A stretch of 64,000 bases of DNA from Pararge aegeria. Taxonomy: Eukaryota > Arthropoda > Insecta > Lepidoptera > Nymphalidae. Position 1 is the first letter of the stretch, and each line of letters begins with the position of its first letter. This document shows positions 62,165 through 64,000 of this stretch, in pieces. Position numbers and translations under genes: made by a program. Location of the stretch: assembly GCF_905163445.1 (NCBI RefSeq), contig NC_053184.1:17050001-17114000 (forward strand), written 5' to 3'. The notes under the pieces are model-generated. The model saw nothing but the letters and a program-made list of their open reading frames with translations. It searched no databases and had not been told where the DNA came from.

Positions 62165-62600
62165 TTACTTTACTTAAATAAAAAACGCCCATAACTCCGT
62201 AAAGTTCGATGCACGTAATATATATACTATATAATATATATATATATAATATATATATATATAATATATATACTACGACAATACACACATCGCCATCTAG
62301 CCCCAAAGTAAGCGTAGCTTGTGTTATGGGTACTGAGATAGCTGATGAATATTTTTTTATGAATATAATACACATAAATACTTATAATATACAGATAAAC
62401 ACCCAGACACTGAAAAACATTCATGTTCATCACACCAACATTTTCCACTTGTGGGAATCGAACCCACGGCCTTGGACTCAGAAAGCAGGGTCGCTGCCCA
62501 CTGCGCCACTCGGCCGTCACACACGAGCGCACGTGCCGGGATTTAACTCGGTCCCTCCGAAAAGGAAGCTAAGCCCTAACCATCGCCTATTGATCCGGAG
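62165..62600 (-). mobile_element. SINE-C split by a SINE-A insertion
   Basis: SINE-C body at 62165-62216 (cgcccataactccgtaaagt) resumes at about 62527-62600 (gtgccgggatttaactcggt). The short word gcacgt is present at both break points (62213-62218 and 62529-62534). Confidence 0.65.
62268..62518 (-). mobile_element. SINE-A (Metulj-like), full length
   Basis: From tactacgacaatacacacat to ctgcgccactcggccgtc. Box B complement gggaatcgaacccacgg lies at 62453-62469. Bordered by a palindromic AT run (62216-62267). Confidence 0.83.
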
Positions 62601-63214
62601 GTAAAGATACAGAAAGCATATATACAGAGCTCCAGAGTCTCCGAGCAGCCGCGGTTTAATACGTCCAATTAAACATCCGAGCCATCATTAGTAGGTACCT
62701 ATTGTAAGCCTTAGTACAAGAGTTGCTTTCTCGCATCCGAGGAGTCGTTTTCGCATGATATAGACTTTATAAATATCGTCAATGTAAAATGGACCCCATT
62801 ATTTAGTTTTAGAATTGCAAATCCTGTACATCGATATTTGTTTTAACAATGTTCTGCCAAATCCCGAGTTAAAGAATTCAGGCAAATTCGAGCTTCACGA
62901 CAATGGGAAGAGCTATTTTACTCCGATCTTCTAGTGTTTCCATCCTTGAAAGCGACTCCTCGAGCAAGAAAATCTTGTACTAAGCTTACTTATGTACTAT
63001 CTGTCGGTACGGTTGGTCTGAGTGAGCAGACCGTGACCGACTGGCGACTGATCCGTGACTTCGCTCGCTGACCCACTGCACTTATATGCGTGTCTCTCAA
63101 ACATAACTCATTGTCTGTCTGTTGTGCTGAAGTTGCAACAGTTGTTTTTTACGAACGTAATCGTTGATTATATCACTGTATTATGAATGAGTCCCACGCG
63201 TTGATCTCGAAGCA
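62601..63214. other. Non-coding stretch, nothing recognised
   Basis: Mixed composition with no repeat or exon that I can name. The 5' exon of the DUF4789-type gene was looked for here without success. Confidence 0.4.
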
Positions 63215-63615
63215 TTGCTGCAAGGAGACCTAGATCCAGTCACCCCATACCTAAGTTACTGTGTTTTTATATCAAGTAGTTCACAGTTGGTAAAAAGAGA
63301 AATATTATTAAAACTATTAACTATAATCAGAAGGGGGAAAACTATTTGTCACCTAGTAAGACAAGGTGAATTTATTACGAATATAATTGATGGAAAAATA
63401 GAGGCGAAGAGGGCGTTAAAGACCGGAGGTTGTATGGGACGAATAAAACGAAAGGTTAAGGTGCAGCTTATGTGCCAAAGAGTTCTAGTGGGAACGTAAT
63501 AACATACAGACAATAGGTGAGGCATCCATGAGGATTTACCCCTCAAAACAAGAGGCATATTAAGAGATGAAATAGATGGCCATGGATGTGAGTCAAAGAA
63601 GAAGAAGAAGAGTTC
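63215..63615 (+). pseudogene. LINE reverse transcriptase C-terminal remnant
   Basis: Encodes LVRQGEFITNIIDGKIEAKR then GGCMGRIKRKVKVQLM, the R-x-x-x-x-x-x-I-x-x-G-K-I-x-x-K-R-x-x-G end of RTE/Proto2-like ORFs, with a gaagaagaagaagag tail at 63598-63612. Confidence 0.55.
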
Positions 63616-64000
63616 TCAGTAGCAGCTAGGAGTAGGCACTGTAAAACGCGCTTTGATTGCACATTGATTTTAGAAAAGTCCACGTAGATTTGAGTAACAG
63701 TAGAGCTTCTCGTGACAGAGCTCGTCCGAGGAAGTACCATGGTCACTAAAACAAAATGTGTAATGTGTTCTCATTCTCTCGACTTTAAAAAAGGTAGGAG
63801 GTGACTCTATTCAACCTAATGCTTTTTTGTTTGTTACACGCTTTATATTAGCTTCACTTGTATGTTTGTTTGTAACCGACTTCTTTGGGCGCGATTTTGA
63901 CCCACTTTAAACGGAGAGATATCTTTCAAACTTTGTAGACATATCGAGGACCGATGACAATACACTAATCTGAAAAGATTATTCCAATTTTCACTATAAA

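Overview
The window is animal nuclear DNA, AT-rich, with long introns packed with transposons. The repeat families point to Lepidoptera, and most likely a nymphalid butterfly: a Metulj-like tRNA SINE, Helitron-like ends, RTE tails of (GAT)n, and LINE ends tailed with (ATTC)n. The organism is inferred from repeat style and gene content, not from a database match.

Two host genes can be read, arranged tail to tail. Gene 1 is on the plus strand, at 10945-50026. It is an NRF-6-type (nose resistant to fluoxetine) membrane acyltransferase. Eleven exons were placed by hand, all splice phases agree, and they give 595 residues in one frame to a stop at 50024. The first coding exon or exons, with signal peptide and start codon, were not found. 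Gene 2 is on the minus strand, at 58397-52088. It encodes a Cys-rich protein of the DUF4789 type. Six exons give 353 residues, each exon carrying about one C-x(n)-GPC repeat, and end at a stop at 52090-52088. Its 5' exon or exons were also not found. About 2 kb separates the two stop codons.

Almost everything else is mobile DNA. The main item is a non-LTR retrotransposon with an intact 1003-residue endonuclease/reverse transcriptase ORF (29343-32354, minus), antisense inside intron 4 of gene 1. Its 3' end, including the last codons of the ORF, matches the tail of a SINE family (called SINE-B here) scattered over the window, so it is a candidate partner LINE for that SINE. Other families: Metulj-like SINE-A; a third tRNA-headed SINE with an ATG-repeat tail (SINE-C); a 145-bp hAT-type MITE with a perfect 8-bp target duplication; two further TIR MITE families; a foldback MITE; Helitron-like ends; RTE 3' fragments; a Jockey-type fragment with a 10-bp target duplication; and a dispersed element (element E) carrying different tandem repeats at two loci. 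Minisatellites of 34 bp and 40 bp each have about eight copies.

Layout. 1-10.9 kb: upstream repeats. 10.9-50.2 kb: gene 1 and its transposon-filled introns. 50.2-52.1 kb: intergenic, with a SINE-C, a Helitron-like element and a SINE-A. 52.1-58.4 kb: gene 2. 58.4-64 kb: repeats upstream of gene 2, including several nested insertions. No RNA gene, CRISPR array or prokaryotic feature was seen. No clearly new gene system was found. The best leads are the SINE/LINE tail match, the exon-per-repeat DUF4789 gene and the tandem-expanding element E.
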